From: Marivita sp.
GTDB taxonomy: Bacteria > Pseudomonadota > Alphaproteobacteria > Rhodobacterales > Rhodobacteraceae
DNA length: 64,000 bases
Direction: 5' to 3'
Assembly (NCBI RefSeq): GCF_020055635.1
Contig: NZ_JAIPUT010000003.1
Location: 111,888-175,887, forward strand
Shown here one piece after another: positions 1 to 9,128 of the stretch. The stretch's first letter is position 1. Each line of letters starts with the position of its first letter. Below the pieces are notes generated by a model that made no database searches, was not told where the DNA came from, and was given only the letters and a program-made list of their open reading frames with translations. The position numbers and the translations under genes are program-made.

Positions 1-51
1 ACCGAGAATGCAGGCGCGGATATCGCCGCTGACATGATTCACGGCGGTTGA
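1..51 (+). CDS. C-terminal end of a probable TRAP transporter substrate-binding protein (partial)
   Basis: Frame 1 is open from the window edge and stops with TGA at 49-51, giving the last 16 residues of a protein (TENAGADIAADMIHGG). The tail is too short to identify by itself. The following gene is a large fused TRAP permease, and such permeases usually sit next to a TAXI-type periplasmic substrate-binding protein, so that is the inferred identity. A strong terminator separates the two genes, which would allow much more binding protein than permease to be made. Confidence 0.5.
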   Translation, partial: TENAGADIAADMIHGG

Positions 52-108
52 AGACAATCGTTTTTGTGAACGATTATGACCTATCGTTCGCAAATACATA
101 ACAATCAG

Positions 109-141
109 GACCGCGCCCGACTTGCGGGCGCGGTCTTTTTT
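109..141 (+). terminator. Rho-independent terminator between the TRAP binding protein and permease
   Basis: A perfect 11-bp GC-rich stem (109-119 with 125-135) with a 5-base loop is followed by six T's (136-141). It lies after the stop at 51 and before the permease start at about 205, so it probably acts as a partial terminator setting the ratio of binding protein to permease. Confidence 0.85.
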
Positions 142-204
142 GAACCAAGGTAGGTCCGGCCTTTCTTTCGGAAAACGCGGCCATCACCTTTGGGGGAGGA
201 CATG

Positions 205-2481
205 ATGACGGACTCGAACAGCACGAATTCGATCGAAGAGCTGGTGATCGCCGACGGCGTCGACGACGAAGCCGTCGAAAGCAACAGGCGCCTTTTCACC
301 GGTCGCGCCTACCTGCTCATGGCAGGTCTTTCGACGTTCTACGCGGCGTTCCACATGATCGCGCTCAACGGCGTGTCGATCTCGGACTGGACCGGCATCG
401 AGATCCCGTTTCTGCCTCAGTTCCCCCTGGAAACCTGGAATTTCCGCATCGTCCATATCGCGGGTGCGCTGGCTCTCGGCTTCTTGCTGTTTTCGGCCCA
501 CACCTTTTCCGATGACGGACCACCGCACAGGGAAACACGGTTCCTGTCGCTTCTTTCGGTGCTGCTGATCGTGCCGTCCCTGGTCGCCGGGGCCACCGCG
601 ATCGGGTTCCTCAACCTCATCCAATCCGGCACCCTGCCAGAAATGGGCGGGCTGACCACATGGGCCGCTTTCCCCGGAACAGAGATCTACTCCAGCGAAG
701 TCTGGTGGTTCGGGGTTCCACTTCTGATCGCCACCTTCGGGGCCATCGTGGTCGGATGGTTCGAGCGCCGGGGCCGCGAGACGTTTGCCGCGTCCGACAT
801 CGTGCTGGCAGTCTGCGGCATTGTCGTTGCGATCTACCTGATCGGCATCTACGGCACCGCCGCGCGGAACTCCGTCGGGACACCTTTTGTCCCGATCGGC
901 GTCGCCTTTGCGGCCACGGCAGGATCGGCGATGATCCTTGAACTGACCCGCCGTGTTGCGGGCCTCGCCCTTGTCATCATCACGGGCGTCTTCCTGCTAT
1001 ACACCTTCACCGCGCATCTCCTGCCCGGCATTCTCGCGGTCCAGAACGCCTATTCCTGGCAGCGCTTCTTCGGTCACGTCTACTCGGACGCGGGCATTCT
1101 CGGGCCGACGACGGCAGTCTCCTCGACCTATATCATCCTGTTCATCATCTTCGCGGCCTTCCTTCAGGCGTCGAAGGTGGGCGATTATTTCGTCAACTTC
1201 GCCTTCGCGACAGCGGGCCGTGCCCGTGGCGGACCAGCCAAGGTGGCGATCTTCGCTTCGGGTCTGATGGGCATGATCAACGGCACCTCGGCAGGCAACG
1301 TGGTTGCGACCGGCAGCCTCACCATCCCGTTGATGAAGCGGGTCGGCTATCACAAGAAAACCGCGGGCGCGGTCGAAGCCGCCGCGTCGACGGGTGGTCA
1401 GATCATGCCGCCGATCATGGGCGCCGGGGCCTTCATCATGGCCGAGATCACCGGCATTCCCTATACCGAGATCGCCATCGCCGCGATCATCCCGGCGATC
1501 CTCTATTTCGTCTCGGTCTACTTCATGGTCGATTTCGAAGCGGCCAAGCTGGGCATGCGCGGCATGCGCGAGGACGAGCTTCCCAAGTTCAACAAGCTTG
1601 TCCGGCAGGTCTATCTGTTCATCCCCATCGTCATCCTGATCGTGGCACTGTTCATGGGATATTCGGTGATCCGGGCCGGTACGCTCGCCACGATGGCGGC
1701 GGCTGTCGTGTCGTGGTTCACACCGCATCGCATGGGCCTTCGGTCCATCCTCAAGGCGTTCGAGCTGGCGGGGGTCATGTCGATCCAGATCATCGCGGTC
1801 TGCGCCTGCGCAGGCATCATCGTCGGTGTGATTTCACTCACCGGCGTCGGAGCGCGCTTTTCGTCCGTCCTTCTTGACCTGGCCGGTGTCAGCCAGCTTC
1901 TGGCGCTGTTTTTCGCGATGTGTATCGCGATCCTGCTGGGGATGGGCATGCCCACCACCGCCGCCTACGCCGTGGCGGCCTCGGTCGTCGCACCGGGCCT
2001 CGTGCAGCTTGGCATCCCGACATTGACCGCGCATTTCTTCGTATTCTACTTCGCCGTGCTTTCGGCCATCACGCCGCCCGTGGCCCTGGCCAGCTACGCG
2101 GCCGCCGGCATCTCGGGGGCCAATCCGATGGAGACGTCGGTCGCGTCCTTCAAGATCGGGATCGCGGCCTTCATCGTGCCCTACATGTTCTTCTACAACA
2201 GCGCGATCCTCATGGACGGAACCTGGTTACAGATATCCCGGGCCGGCATCACGGCGACATTCGGGGTATTCCTGCTCAGCGCCGGCGTTCAAGGGTGGTT
2301 CCTGGGTGGGCGGTCGGCGTGGTTCCTGCGCATCGCCCTGATCTTCGCGGCGATCTTCATGATCGAAGGCGGATGGATCACCGATCTGGTCGGTGTCGGT
2401 CTGGCTGCGGCGACTTTCTTTGTTCAGAAGGTTCTCCGCCCGAATCCGGATGTCACCATTCCGGTTCGCGGCGCGGACTGA
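205..2481 (+). CDS. TRAP transporter permease, fused small and large membrane subunits (4TM/12TM, TAXI type)
   Basis: Inner-membrane permease of a tripartite ATP-independent periplasmic transporter, about 760 residues, with many hydrophobic segments. The N-terminal part (about residues 30-270) corresponds to the DctQ-like subunit. The core from about 290 to 640 is DctM-like, with the small-residue-rich stretch GLMGMINGTSAGNVVATGS and the conserved ASTGGQIMPPIMGAGAF. The C-terminal 130 residues are extra membrane segments of the type found in fused TAXI-TRAP permeases. The substrate (often a carboxylate) cannot be read from the sequence. ATG codons lie at 202 and 205; the GGAGG at 195-199 fits 205 better. 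It follows the partial binding protein on the same strand. Confidence 0.9.
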   Translation: MTDSNSTNSIEELVIADGVDDEAVESNRRLFTGRAYLLMAGLSTFYAAFHMIALNGVSISDWTGIEIPFLPQFPLETWNFRIVHIAGALALGFLLFSAHTFSDDGPPHRETRFLSLLSVLLIVPSLVAGATAIGFLNLIQSGTLPEMGGLTTWAAFPGTEIYSSEVWWFGVPLLIATFGAIVVGWFERRGRETFAASDIVLAVCGIVVAIYLIGIYGTAARNSVGTPFVPIGVAFAATAGSAMILELTRRVAGLALVIITGVFLLYTFTAHLLPGILAVQNAYSWQRFFGHVYSDAGILGPTTAVSSTYIILFIIFAAFLQASKVGDYFVNFAFATAGRARGGPAKVAIFASGLMGMINGTSAGNVVATGSLTIPLMKRVGYHKKTAGAVEAAASTGGQIMPPIMGAGAFIMAEITGIPYTEIAIAAIIPAILYFVSVYFMVDFEAAKLGMRGMREDELPKFNKLVRQVYLFIPIVILIVALFMGYSVIRAGTLATMAAAVVSWFTPHRMGLRSILKAFELAGVMSIQIIAVCACAGIIVGVISLTGVGARFSSVLLDLAGVSQLLALFFAMCIAILLGMGMPTTAAYAVAASVVAPGLVQLGIPTLTAHFFVFYFAVLSAITPPVALASYAAAGISGANPMETSVASFKIGIAAFIVPYMFFYNSAILMDGTWLQISRAGITATFGVFLLSAGVQGWFLGGRSAWFLRIALIFAAIFMIEGGWITDLVGVGLAAATFFVQKVLRPNPDVTIPVRGAD

Positions 2482-2492
2482 CAACAAGGATC

Positions 2493-2522
2493 TCCGGTTC
2501 GCGCAACGATGCGCGAACCGGA
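2493..2522. terminator. Perfect hairpin between convergent TRAP permease and galU
   Basis: A perfect 12-bp inverted repeat (2493-2504 with 2511-2522, 6-base loop) fills most of the 48-base gap between two convergent stops. There is no T run on either strand, so it is a strong transcript-end hairpin or bidirectional terminator rather than a classical intrinsic terminator. Confidence 0.6.
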
Positions 2523-2529
2523 ATGACAC

Positions 2530-3429
2530 TCATGCCGCAACCGCGTCTGTCCTGCTGCTGACCAGACCGCGAGATTTGAGAACCTCCGCGCAGTCGGGAT
2601 CGTCCATCGCGAGCTCCAGTGTGGCGTGCAGCATGCCGGCCTTGGAGCCGCAATCAAAGCGAACGCCGGAGAACTGAAATCCGCCAAGCCCAAGCGAGTC
2701 GGCGCCACGTGCAATGGCATCCGTCAGCTGGATTTCATCACCTGCGCCGGGTTCCTGAGTTTCCAGGGCATCAAAGATCGCCGGGTCCAGAATGTAGCGG
2801 CCGACCACGGCATGACGCGATGGCGCGTCTTCCGGCTTGGGCTTTTCGACCATGCCCGTCGCCTTCAGGATCACACCGTCCGGTTCTACCCCCGAAAGGA
2901 CACCGTAGCGGTGTACCCGGTCTTCCGGCACTTCCATCGTCGCGACGAGGTGCCCCACCTTTCCGGTCTCGTAGGCGTCGATCATTTCGGCCAGGCAACC
3001 GACCGGACCCAGGATGAGGTCATCGGGCAGGATAACCGCCACAGGACCCGGCAAAACCTCGTCACGGGCACACAGAACAGCATGGCCCAAACCCTTGGGC
3101 TCTGTCTGCATGACGAAGCGGACGTCATCGTCCCGCGGGCAGAAGGCCGCGTTCGTCAAGGCGTCCGCAACATCGGCTTTGCCGCGCTCGCGCAATTCCC
3201 GGGTGAGCCGCGCGTCTTCCATGACGTGCCGCTCGATCGCGCCCTTCGAGGGGTGGCTGACAAAGACCATCCGCTCGATACCGGCATTGCGAGCTTCATC
3301 CACCGCGTACTGTATCAGGGGTGTGTCCAGAACCGGCAGAAGTTCCTTCGGGGTTGCCTTGGTTGCGGGCAGGAAACGAGTCCCAAGCCCGGCAACGGGA
3401 AAGATTGCGGTGCGCACATGACGGGTCAT
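2530..3429 (-). CDS. galU: UTP--glucose-1-phosphate uridylyltransferase
   Basis: Cytoplasmic enzyme making UDP-glucose from UTP and glucose-1-phosphate. The N-terminus carries the nucleotidyltransferase signature FPVAGLGTRFLPATKATPKE, followed by DTPLIQYAVDEA, and a later VILPDDLIL. This start (MTRHVRTAIF) gives 299 residues, normal for GalU; an upstream in-frame start would add 12 basic residues of unlikely value. It is divergent from gpsA-phosphatase-ggpS, with the two starts 153 bases apart around a symmetric palindrome. The arrangement suggests it supplies a nucleotide sugar for the adjacent glucosylglycerol-type pathway, although cell-wide roles in glycan synthesis are equally expected. 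Confidence 0.95.
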   Translation of the reverse strand: MTRHVRTAIFPVAGLGTRFLPATKATPKELLPVLDTPLIQYAVDEARNAGIERMVFVSHPSKGAIERHVMEDARLTRELRERGKADVADALTNAAFCPRDDDVRFVMQTEPKGLGHAVLCARDEVLPGPVAVILPDDLILGPVGCLAEMIDAYETGKVGHLVATMEVPEDRVHRYGVLSGVEPDGVILKATGMVEKPKPEDAPSRHAVVGRYILDPAIFDALETQEPGAGDEIQLTDAIARGADSLGLGGFQFSGVRFDCGSKAGMLHATLELAMDDPDCAEVLKSRGLVSSRTDAVAA

Positions 3430-3480
3430 CGGCAAAATCCTTTTTTTGAAGAGGCCACGATTCAAAACCTCGAATGCCCA

Positions 3481-3530
3481 AAAAAGTTTCGCACTCGCAG
3501 AAGTTATTCTGCATCTGCACGAAACTTTTT
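3481..3530. promoter_or_regulatory. Symmetric nested palindrome midway between galU and gpsA (candidate operator)
   Basis: Perfect 11-base arms AAAAAGTTTCG (3481-3491) and CGAAACTTTTT (3520-3530) enclose an inner palindrome GCAGAA-GTTA-TTCTGC (3497-3512). The outer centre, 3505.5, is exactly the midpoint of the two divergent start codons (3429 and 3582). Seen another way, two copies of a module AAAAAGTTTCG-N5/7-GCAGAA face each other. This fits a shared operator for divergent transcription. The regulator is unknown, and a structured-RNA role is the alternative. Confidence 0.5.
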
Positions 3531-3556
3531 GCGTCAGGCTCGGTTGTCGTTACATA
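3529..3556 (+). promoter_or_regulatory. Possible sigma-70-type promoter of gpsA operon
   Basis: TTGCGT (3529-3534) and TACATA (3551-3556) are separated by 16 bases, 25 bases upstream of the gpsA ATG. The -35-like element overlaps the right arm of the palindrome, as expected for a regulated promoter. This is pattern matching only. Confidence 0.35.
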
Positions 3557-3581
3557 CTAATGTTTGCAAAGGGGCAGTTTC

Positions 3582-4724
3582 ATGAGAGCCGACCGGGTTT
3601 CCGGCGCATCTTTCCCACGTGCCGCGCATCCGTTTGAACGGATCGCAGTGATCGGCGCAGGTGCATATGGCACAGCGCTCGCGTCCGTCGCGGCACAAGG
3701 GACCACAGCCGTTTCACTCTGGGCCCGACGTCCGGACTTGGCGGAGTGGATCAACGAAACGTCCCGCAACGACCGTTACCTTCCTGATATTCCGCTGTCG
3801 CCAGAGATCACCGCGACCAGTGATCTGGGCGCAGCGCTTGGCCTTGCGGAAGCGGTGCTGCTGGTTGTTCCCTCTGCTGCGGTCCGCGACATGGCACATG
3901 CGATGCGGCCCCTGATCCGGCCGGGCATTCCGGTGACCGTCTGCGCAAAAGGGATCGAGGCCGAAACAGGGCTTCTGATGTCGCAGATCGTCGAGGACGA
4001 GTTGCCCGGACATGCCGTGGGCGCCTTGTCGGGTCCGACTTTCGCTCGGGAACTCGCCGCCGGTCATCCGTCGGCCGCGACCCTGGCCTTCACCTTCGAT
4101 CAGGCAGACAGGATCGACCCCGAACACAGCGCAGCCGCGCGCATGGCCATGACCCTCGCCACCCCCGCGTTCCGAACCTACCTGTCCGACGATCTTGTCG
4201 GCGTGGAGGTCGGCGGCGCGGTCAAGAACGTCATCGCCATCGCCTGCGGCATGATGAACGGCGCCGGATTCGCGGAAAATACCCGTGCTGCCCTCATCAC
4301 GCGAGGGCTCGACGAGATGAAGGCATTGGCCGAAGCCCTGGGCGGTCGGCGCGAGACCGTGACGGGCCTTTCGGGCATCGGCGATTTGACCTTGACCTGT
4401 TCGAGCACCACATCCCGTAACATGTCTCTTGGTGTTCAACTCGGCAGAGGTCTTGCGCGCGATGCCTGTTTCGATGGCAAGCCGACCGTGGTCGAAGGGG
4501 AAGTGAACGCGAAATCGGTCACGGACCTTGCCAGAAAGCTGGGTGTTCCGATGCCGATCTGCGAAACCGTCCGCAGCATCCTGCATGACGGCCACCCCAT
4601 TGCCGAAACCTTCGCGCGGTTCTGGTCGAAACCGATCGAATCCGAACCACGCGCGATGTCACTGACTTTTGAGCATCCGACTCCGTCCGAGTTGCCCTTG
4701 GCGTTCAAGGAGATTGCCTCATGA
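3582..4724 (+). CDS. gpsA: NAD(P)H-dependent glycerol-3-phosphate dehydrogenase
   Basis: Reduces dihydroxyacetone phosphate to sn-glycerol-3-phosphate in the cytoplasm, feeding phospholipid synthesis. The Rossmann motif IAVIGAGAYGTALA lies near residue 25. Further family blocks are CAKGIE, LSGPTFARELA, the lysine-containing GGAVKNVIAIACGMMNG, and LSGIGDLTLTCSS. The ATG at 3582, preceded by AAAGGGG, is preferred over an in-frame TTG at 3564. About 20 residues precede the Rossmann fold, a little longer than usual. The stop overlaps the next start (ATGA). The coupling to a phosphatase and GgpS-like synthase suggests this copy supplies glycerol-3-phosphate for the osmolyte. Whether it is the only gpsA in the genome cannot be told here. 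Confidence 0.93.
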   Translation: MRADRVSGASFPRAAHPFERIAVIGAGAYGTALASVAAQGTTAVSLWARRPDLAEWINETSRNDRYLPDIPLSPEITATSDLGAALGLAEAVLLVVPSAAVRDMAHAMRPLIRPGIPVTVCAKGIEAETGLLMSQIVEDELPGHAVGALSGPTFARELAAGHPSAATLAFTFDQADRIDPEHSAAARMAMTLATPAFRTYLSDDLVGVEVGGAVKNVIAIACGMMNGAGFAENTRAALITRGLDEMKALAEALGGRRETVTGLSGIGDLTLTCSSTTSRNMSLGVQLGRGLARDACFDGKPTVVEGEVNAKSVTDLARKLGVPMPICETVRSILHDGHPIAETFARFWSKPIESEPRAMSLTFEHPTPSELPLAFKEIAS

Positions 4725-5503
4725 CCCTTCAGGTTCCGATTCACACGGAAATCGCGGACAAGCAGTTTGTGCTGGCCACGGATCTGGATGGCACCTTCCT
4801 GGGTGGTACGGCCGACGCGCGAGAAATCCTCTACAACTGGATCGAGGACAACCGGGACAGCATCGGATTGATCTTTGTCAGTGGCCGTCACCCGGAGTTC
4901 ATTCACGACCTGTGCGACAGCTTCGGCGTACCGATGCCGGACTTCGTGATCGCCGATGTGGGCACAACCATTGCCCAGGTCCATTCTCCGGGACTGATCC
5001 TTCCGGTGCCGCATCTTGAAGCGCCGATTGCCGATGCCTGGGCAGGCAAGTCCGAAAAAGTGTCTGCGCTCATGCAGGACATTCCCGGTCTCACGCTTCA
5101 GGACACGCCGTTTCGGCATCGCCTGAGCTATGACATCGCGCCGGAAGGGTTCAGGCAATCGGATCTCGAACCGGTCCGCGCCCTCGAGGTCGACGTGCTT
5201 GTCTCGGACAACCGCTTTGTCGATGTCTTGCCACAGGGCATTTCGAAGGGTCCGACCCTGCACCGCGTCCTCAAGACCCTGGGCATTGCTCCCGAGCGCG
5301 TTCTGACCGCCGGGGACACGTTGAACGATATTTCCATGCTGACAGCCGGACTCAAGGCCGTGGCTGTCGGCGGCTCGGAACAGGCGCTGTATGACAACCT
5401 TCCCGAGTCTTCGACAATCTATCGCGCCCGGGGCGAAGGTGCCGCGGGCATACTCGAGGCCATTTCCGTCTTTGGTCTTCATTCCACCCCAAGGAGTTTC
5501 TGA
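4721..5503 (+). CDS. HAD-superfamily sugar-phosphatase (probable glucosylglycerol-phosphate phosphatase)
   Basis: About 260 residues with all four HAD motifs of the Cof/sucrose-phosphatase class: DLDGT near residue 21 (nucleophile and acid/base aspartates), FVSGRH, SKGPTLHRVL (lysine), and AGDTLNDISML (metal-binding aspartates). It overlaps gpsA by four bases at its start and ggpS by one base at its end, so the three are very likely translated from one message. By position it should remove the phosphate from the product of the downstream synthase, releasing glucosylglycerol. Cyanobacteria use a different phosphatase (StpA) for this step; the assignment here rests on context and on HAD motifs. 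A phosphatase of a related glycoside is the alternative. Confidence 0.75.
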   Translation: MTLQVPIHTEIADKQFVLATDLDGTFLGGTADAREILYNWIEDNRDSIGLIFVSGRHPEFIHDLCDSFGVPMPDFVIADVGTTIAQVHSPGLILPVPHLEAPIADAWAGKSEKVSALMQDIPGLTLQDTPFRHRLSYDIAPEGFRQSDLEPVRALEVDVLVSDNRFVDVLPQGISKGPTLHRVLKTLGIAPERVLTAGDTLNDISMLTAGLKAVAVGGSEQALYDNLPESSTIYRARGEGAAGILEAISVFGLHSTPRSF

Positions 5504-6990
5504 TGCCATCTGATCTTGTGATCGTTTACCACCGTCAACCGTACGAAGAGGTAGAAGAGAATGGCAAAACCGTCTTGCGGGACAACAAGAGCCCGAACGG
5601 AATCGTTCCCACGCTGAAAAGCTTTTTCGGCAAGGTCGATCACGGCGCATGGGTCGCCTGGAAACTGGCCGAGGATTCGAATGATCCCGGCTGGAGCAGG
5701 CAGATCGAGGTCGAGGATGGCTTCGGGAGCTATTCGGTCTCGCGCCTGCCCCTCACGCAGAAGCAGGTGCATGAATTCTACCACGTCACCTCGAAAGAGG
5801 CGTTCTGGCCGATCCTGCACAGCTTCAAGGACCGTTACAATTACGACCCGGTCGACTGGCCCAATTTCCGCGAAGTGAACTGGCGCTTTGCCGAAGCTGC
5901 CGCCGCCGAGGCAGGACAGGGCGCGCTTGTCTGGGTGCACGACTACAACCTCTGGCTCGTGCCGGGCTACCTGCGCCAGATGCGCCCCGATGTGAAGATC
6001 GCGTTCTTCCATCACACGCCGTTCCCCGCACCGGACATGTTCAACGTGCTGCCATGGCGGCGCGAGATCGTTGACAGCCTGATGGCCTGCGACAGCGTCG
6101 GATTCCATATCCCGCGCTATGCGACGAACTTCGCTGCCGTGGTCCAGAGCCTGATGGATGTCGAGATCACCGAGCGCGCCAAAGTGCCGGATGACCTGAT
6201 CGCGGAAGGCACGGCGCTGACCGAACGGCGCGTTCCAACCGTTCTGAGCGGTCCCGAGCGTGATGTGCATCTCAGTGTGGCGCCTGTCGGCGTTGACGTG
6301 GACTACATCCAGAAACGCGCCGCCGAAGAGGCAACCCAGACCAGGGCCCAAGAGCTGTTGGCCGATCTGGGGGATCGCAAGCTCATCCTGTCCGTCGGTC
6401 GCACGGATTACACCAAGGGCGGGATCGAACAGCTCGAATCCTTCGAGCGCGTTCTCGAGGCCCGTCCGGAATTGCGCGGCGAAGTGCAGCTCATGCACGT
6501 GTCGGTCAGTGCCAATCGGGGCATGGCCGCCTATGGCGAAATCCAATCCGCCATCGAAGAAATCGCAGGCCGGATCAACGGCCGGTTCGGCTCCCTGGAA
6601 TGGCAACCGATCACGCTGGTCTCCCGCGCGATCCCGTTCAAGGATCTGGTGGCCTATTACCGCGCTGCTTCGATCGCCTGGATCACGCCGCTCGCGGATG
6701 GCATGAACCTCGTCGCCAAGGAATTCATCGCCGCGCGCGTCGATGGCGATGGCGCGCTCGTGCTGTCGGAATTCGCCGGCGCCGCAGTGGAACTGGGCGC
6801 GGCCGTGGCCACCAACCCGTTCTCGAACCGGTCGATGGACGTTGCCATCGGTCAAGCGCTGGACATGTCGGAAACCGAACGCCGCGATCGCATGAAAGCG
6901 ATGCAGACCGCCGTGCGCAGTTATGATCTGTCAAGCTGGGGGAAATCCATAGAAGCGCTCTTGCCGACACCCCGGAAGTCCGCAGCTTGA
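5503..6990 (+). CDS. ggpS: Glucosylglycerol-phosphate synthase-like glycosyltransferase (GT20, trehalose-phosphate synthase family)
   Basis: 495 residues, single-domain GT20 enzyme without a fused phosphatase. Visible blocks are [11 protein letters not shown] near the N-terminus, [40 protein letters not shown] (donor-phosphate binding Arg/Lys) and [11 protein letters not shown] near residue 410. The family transfers glucose from a nucleotide sugar to a sugar-phosphate or glycerol-phosphate acceptor. GgpS makes glucosylglycerol-phosphate, OtsA makes trehalose-phosphate. Neighbouring gpsA (makes glycerol-3-phosphate) and the overall sequence character favour GgpS. Characterised cyanobacterial GgpS uses ADP-glucose, whereas the adjacent galU hints at UDP-glucose here. 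The product would be an osmoprotectant, consistent with a marine lifestyle. Confidence 0.82.
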   Translation: MPSDLVIVYHRQPYEEVEENGKTVLRDNKSPNGIVPTLKSFFGKVDHGAWVAWKLAEDSNDPGWSRQIEVEDGFGSYSVSRLPLTQKQVHEFYHVTSKEAFWPILHSFKDRYNYDPVDWPNFREVNWRFAEAAAAEAGQGALVWVHDYNLWLVPGYLRQMRPDVKIAFFHHTPFPAPDMFNVLPWRREIVDSLMACDSVGFHIPRYATNFAAVVQSLMDVEITERAKVPDDLIAEGTALTERRVPTVLSGPERDVHLSVAPVGVDVDYIQKRAAEEATQTRAQELLADLGDRKLILSVGRTDYTKGGIEQLESFERVLEARPELRGEVQLMHVSVSANRGMAAYGEIQSAIEEIAGRINGRFGSLEWQPITLVSRAIPFKDLVAYYRAASIAWITPLADGMNLVAKEFIAARVDGDGALVLSEFAGAAVELGAAVATNPFSNRSMDVAIGQALDMSETERRDRMKAMQTAVRSYDLSSWGKSIEALLPTPRKSAA

Positions 6991-7190
6991 GTCCTGGTAC
7001 CGAAGGCTCGCGAAGGTTCTTCTACCTCGGACCCGCGCTAAAATTCTGGATATTGAGGTATTCGTAAATCGGTGCTCGGGAGAGGGTTGCTCCCGGACGT
7101 GCTCGGCCAGATCCCAGTGCTGCGCGACAGCCCCGTTCGCCGCGCGATCTTTAGGATCGACAGCTTCAACAACCGTCGGTCTTGCGCCCG

Positions 7191-8144
7191 TCAATTCTCT
7201 GGAAAGAAGCACGCCGCCGGGTGCGGGATGTCGAAAAGTTCCGGGCGCTCCGCACGGCATTTGTCCTGCGCCTTCCAGCAGCGGGGCGCAAAGGGGCAGC
7301 CGGGTGGGATTGCAAGCGGCGACGGCAGTTCGCCCGCGAGCTTGATACGCTGCTTGGCGCGCTTGGGGTCGGCACTCGGCGTCGCGGAAAGCAGCGCCTT
7401 CGTGTAAGGATGGCGCGGCGCGGCGAAGACCTCGTCCTTCGGCCCGGTCTCGACCGGACGGCCAAGGTACATCACGATGATATCGTCCGCCACGTGCTTT
7501 ACCACGGACAGGTCATGGCTGATGAACAGATAAGCCAGGCTCATCCGCTCCTGCAGGTCGAGAAGCAGGTTCAGGATCTGGCTCTGGATCGACAGATCGA
7601 GCGCCGACACCGGCTCGTCGAGGACCAGAAGCTTTGGCTCCAGCATCAGGGCCCGCGCCACGGCGATCCGCTGGCGCTGGCCGCCCGAGAACATGTGGGG
7701 ATAGCGGTCGTAATGCTCCTCGCGCAGACCGACGAGGCGCATCATTTCGCGGCCCTTCTCGGCGCGCTCCGCAGCGGACATGTCCGGACGGTTGATCTTC
7801 AACGGCTCTTCCAGGATCGCGCCGATCCGCTGACGCAGGTTCAGCGAGCCGTAGGGGTCCTGAAAGACGATCTGCACATCGGTACGCAAATCGCGCCACT
7901 TGTCCGGTGTCGCGGTCTTGCCGCCGATGGTCAGCGTGCCCGATGTAGGTTCCTCGATCAGCGTGACCATGCGGGCCAGCGTGGACTTGCCGCAGCCGCT
8001 TTCGCCGACGACGGCGAGGGTCTTGCCCGGCTCGATGCTGAAGGATGTGCCGGCCACGGCACGGACGATGCCCGGTTTCGAGAACATCCCTCCGCCCACC
8101 TGGTATTCGCGGGCGAGATTGTCGGCGGTGACGACGGCGGTCAT
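7191..8144 (-). CDS. dppF: Dipeptide ABC transporter ATP-binding protein DppF-like
   Basis: Cytoplasmic ATPase of a peptide importer, 317 residues. Walker A is GESGCGKST near residue 50, the ABC signature FSGGQRQRIAVARAL is near 160, and Walker B is KLLVLDEPVSALD. The C-terminal cysteine-containing tail (CPFAPRCWKAQDKC, later AACFFPEN) is the oligopeptide-transporter-specific extension. Its start overlaps the stop of dppD by four bases; it is the last gene of dppBCDF and converges on ggpS across a 200-base gap. Confidence 0.93.
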   Translation of the reverse strand: MTAVVTADNLAREYQVGGGMFSKPGIVRAVAGTSFSIEPGKTLAVVGESGCGKSTLARMVTLIEEPTSGTLTIGGKTATPDKWRDLRTDVQIVFQDPYGSLNLRQRIGAILEEPLKINRPDMSAAERAEKGREMMRLVGLREEHYDRYPHMFSGGQRQRIAVARALMLEPKLLVLDEPVSALDLSIQSQILNLLLDLQERMSLAYLFISHDLSVVKHVADDIIVMYLGRPVETGPKDEVFAAPRHPYTKALLSATPSADPKRAKQRIKLAGELPSPLAIPPGCPFAPRCWKAQDKCRAERPELFDIPHPAACFFPEN

Positions 8145-9127
8145 GCGTGTTCCTCCTCGACCCCGGCCGGAACGTTCAGCGGATAATGGCAGCGCGCAAG
8201 CCCGATCGGGCGGGGCTGGACCGGCGGCGGGATGTCGCGGCAGCGCTCGTCGGCGAACTTGCAGCGCGGAGAAAAGAGGCAGCCCCGCGGCCGGTCGTGC
8301 TGGCCCGGCACGACGCCCGGAATGGTCGGCAGCCGGCGCTCGGTCGCGCGCTCCGGCAGGGCGGCGAGCAACGCGGCGGTGTAGGGGTGATGCGGGCGTT
8401 CGAACAGGTCGGCCACTGGCTGATCCTCGACCTTCTGGCCGGCATATTGCACCGCCACGCGCTCGGCCGTTTCGGCGACCACGCCCATGTCGTGGGTGAT
8501 GAGGATCAGGCCCATCCCGGTCTCTTTCTGGAGATCGGTCAGCAGATCGAGGATCTGCGCCTGGATCGTCACGTCAAGCGCCGTCGTTGGTTCATCCGCG
8601 ATCAGAAGGCGGGGCCGGCAGGCGATGGCCATGGCGATCATCACGCGTTGGTTCATGCCGCCCGAAAGCTGGTGCGGAAAGGCCTTCAGCCGCCGTTCGG
8701 GGTCGGGAATGCCGACCATCTCGAACAACTCGATGGCGCGGGCCTGCCGGGCCTTCTTGTCCAGGTCGAGATGCTCCTGAAGCGCCTCGCGGATCTGGAA
8801 ACCCACGGTAAAGCACGGATTGAGCGAAGACATCGGCTCCTGAAAGATCATCGCGAGATCCTTGCCGATGAGATTCCGGCGTTCCTTCCGCGGCATCTTG
8901 CGCAGGTCGCGTCCGTCAAAGCTCATCTCGTCGGCGGTGATCGTCGCGGTCCATGGCAGCAGGCCCATCGTTGCGAGCATAGACACCGATTTGCCCGAGC
9001 CGCTTTCGCCGACGATGGCGAGAATCTCACCCTTCTCGACATCGACATCGACGGAGTCGACGGCGCGGAACGGGCCCGAGGCTGTGGTAAACTCCACCGA
9101 GAGATTGCGTATCTTCAGAAGTGACAT
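8141..9127 (-). CDS. dppD: Dipeptide ABC transporter ATP-binding protein DppD-like
   Basis: Second ATPase of the importer, 328 residues. Walker A is GESGSGKS near residue 40, the signature [16 protein letters not shown] (with M where many have Q), and Walker [14 protein letters not shown]. The C-terminal extension with [14 protein letters not shown] carries the clustered cysteines usual for DppD/OppD. Forms a heterodimer with DppF beneath the DppB-DppC pore. One base separates it from the end of dppC and it overlaps dppF by four bases. Confidence 0.93.
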   Translation of the reverse strand: MSLLKIRNLSVEFTTASGPFRAVDSVDVDVEKGEILAIVGESGSGKSVSMLATMGLLPWTATITADEMSFDGRDLRKMPRKERRNLIGKDLAMIFQEPMSSLNPCFTVGFQIREALQEHLDLDKKARQARAIELFEMVGIPDPERRLKAFPHQLSGGMNQRVMIAMAIACRPRLLIADEPTTALDVTIQAQILDLLTDLQKETGMGLILITHDMGVVAETAERVAVQYAGQKVEDQPVADLFERPHHPYTAALLAALPERATERRLPTIPGVVPGQHDRPRGCLFSPRCKFADERCRDIPPPVQPRPIGLARCHYPLNVPAGVEEEHA

Positions 9128-9128
9128 G

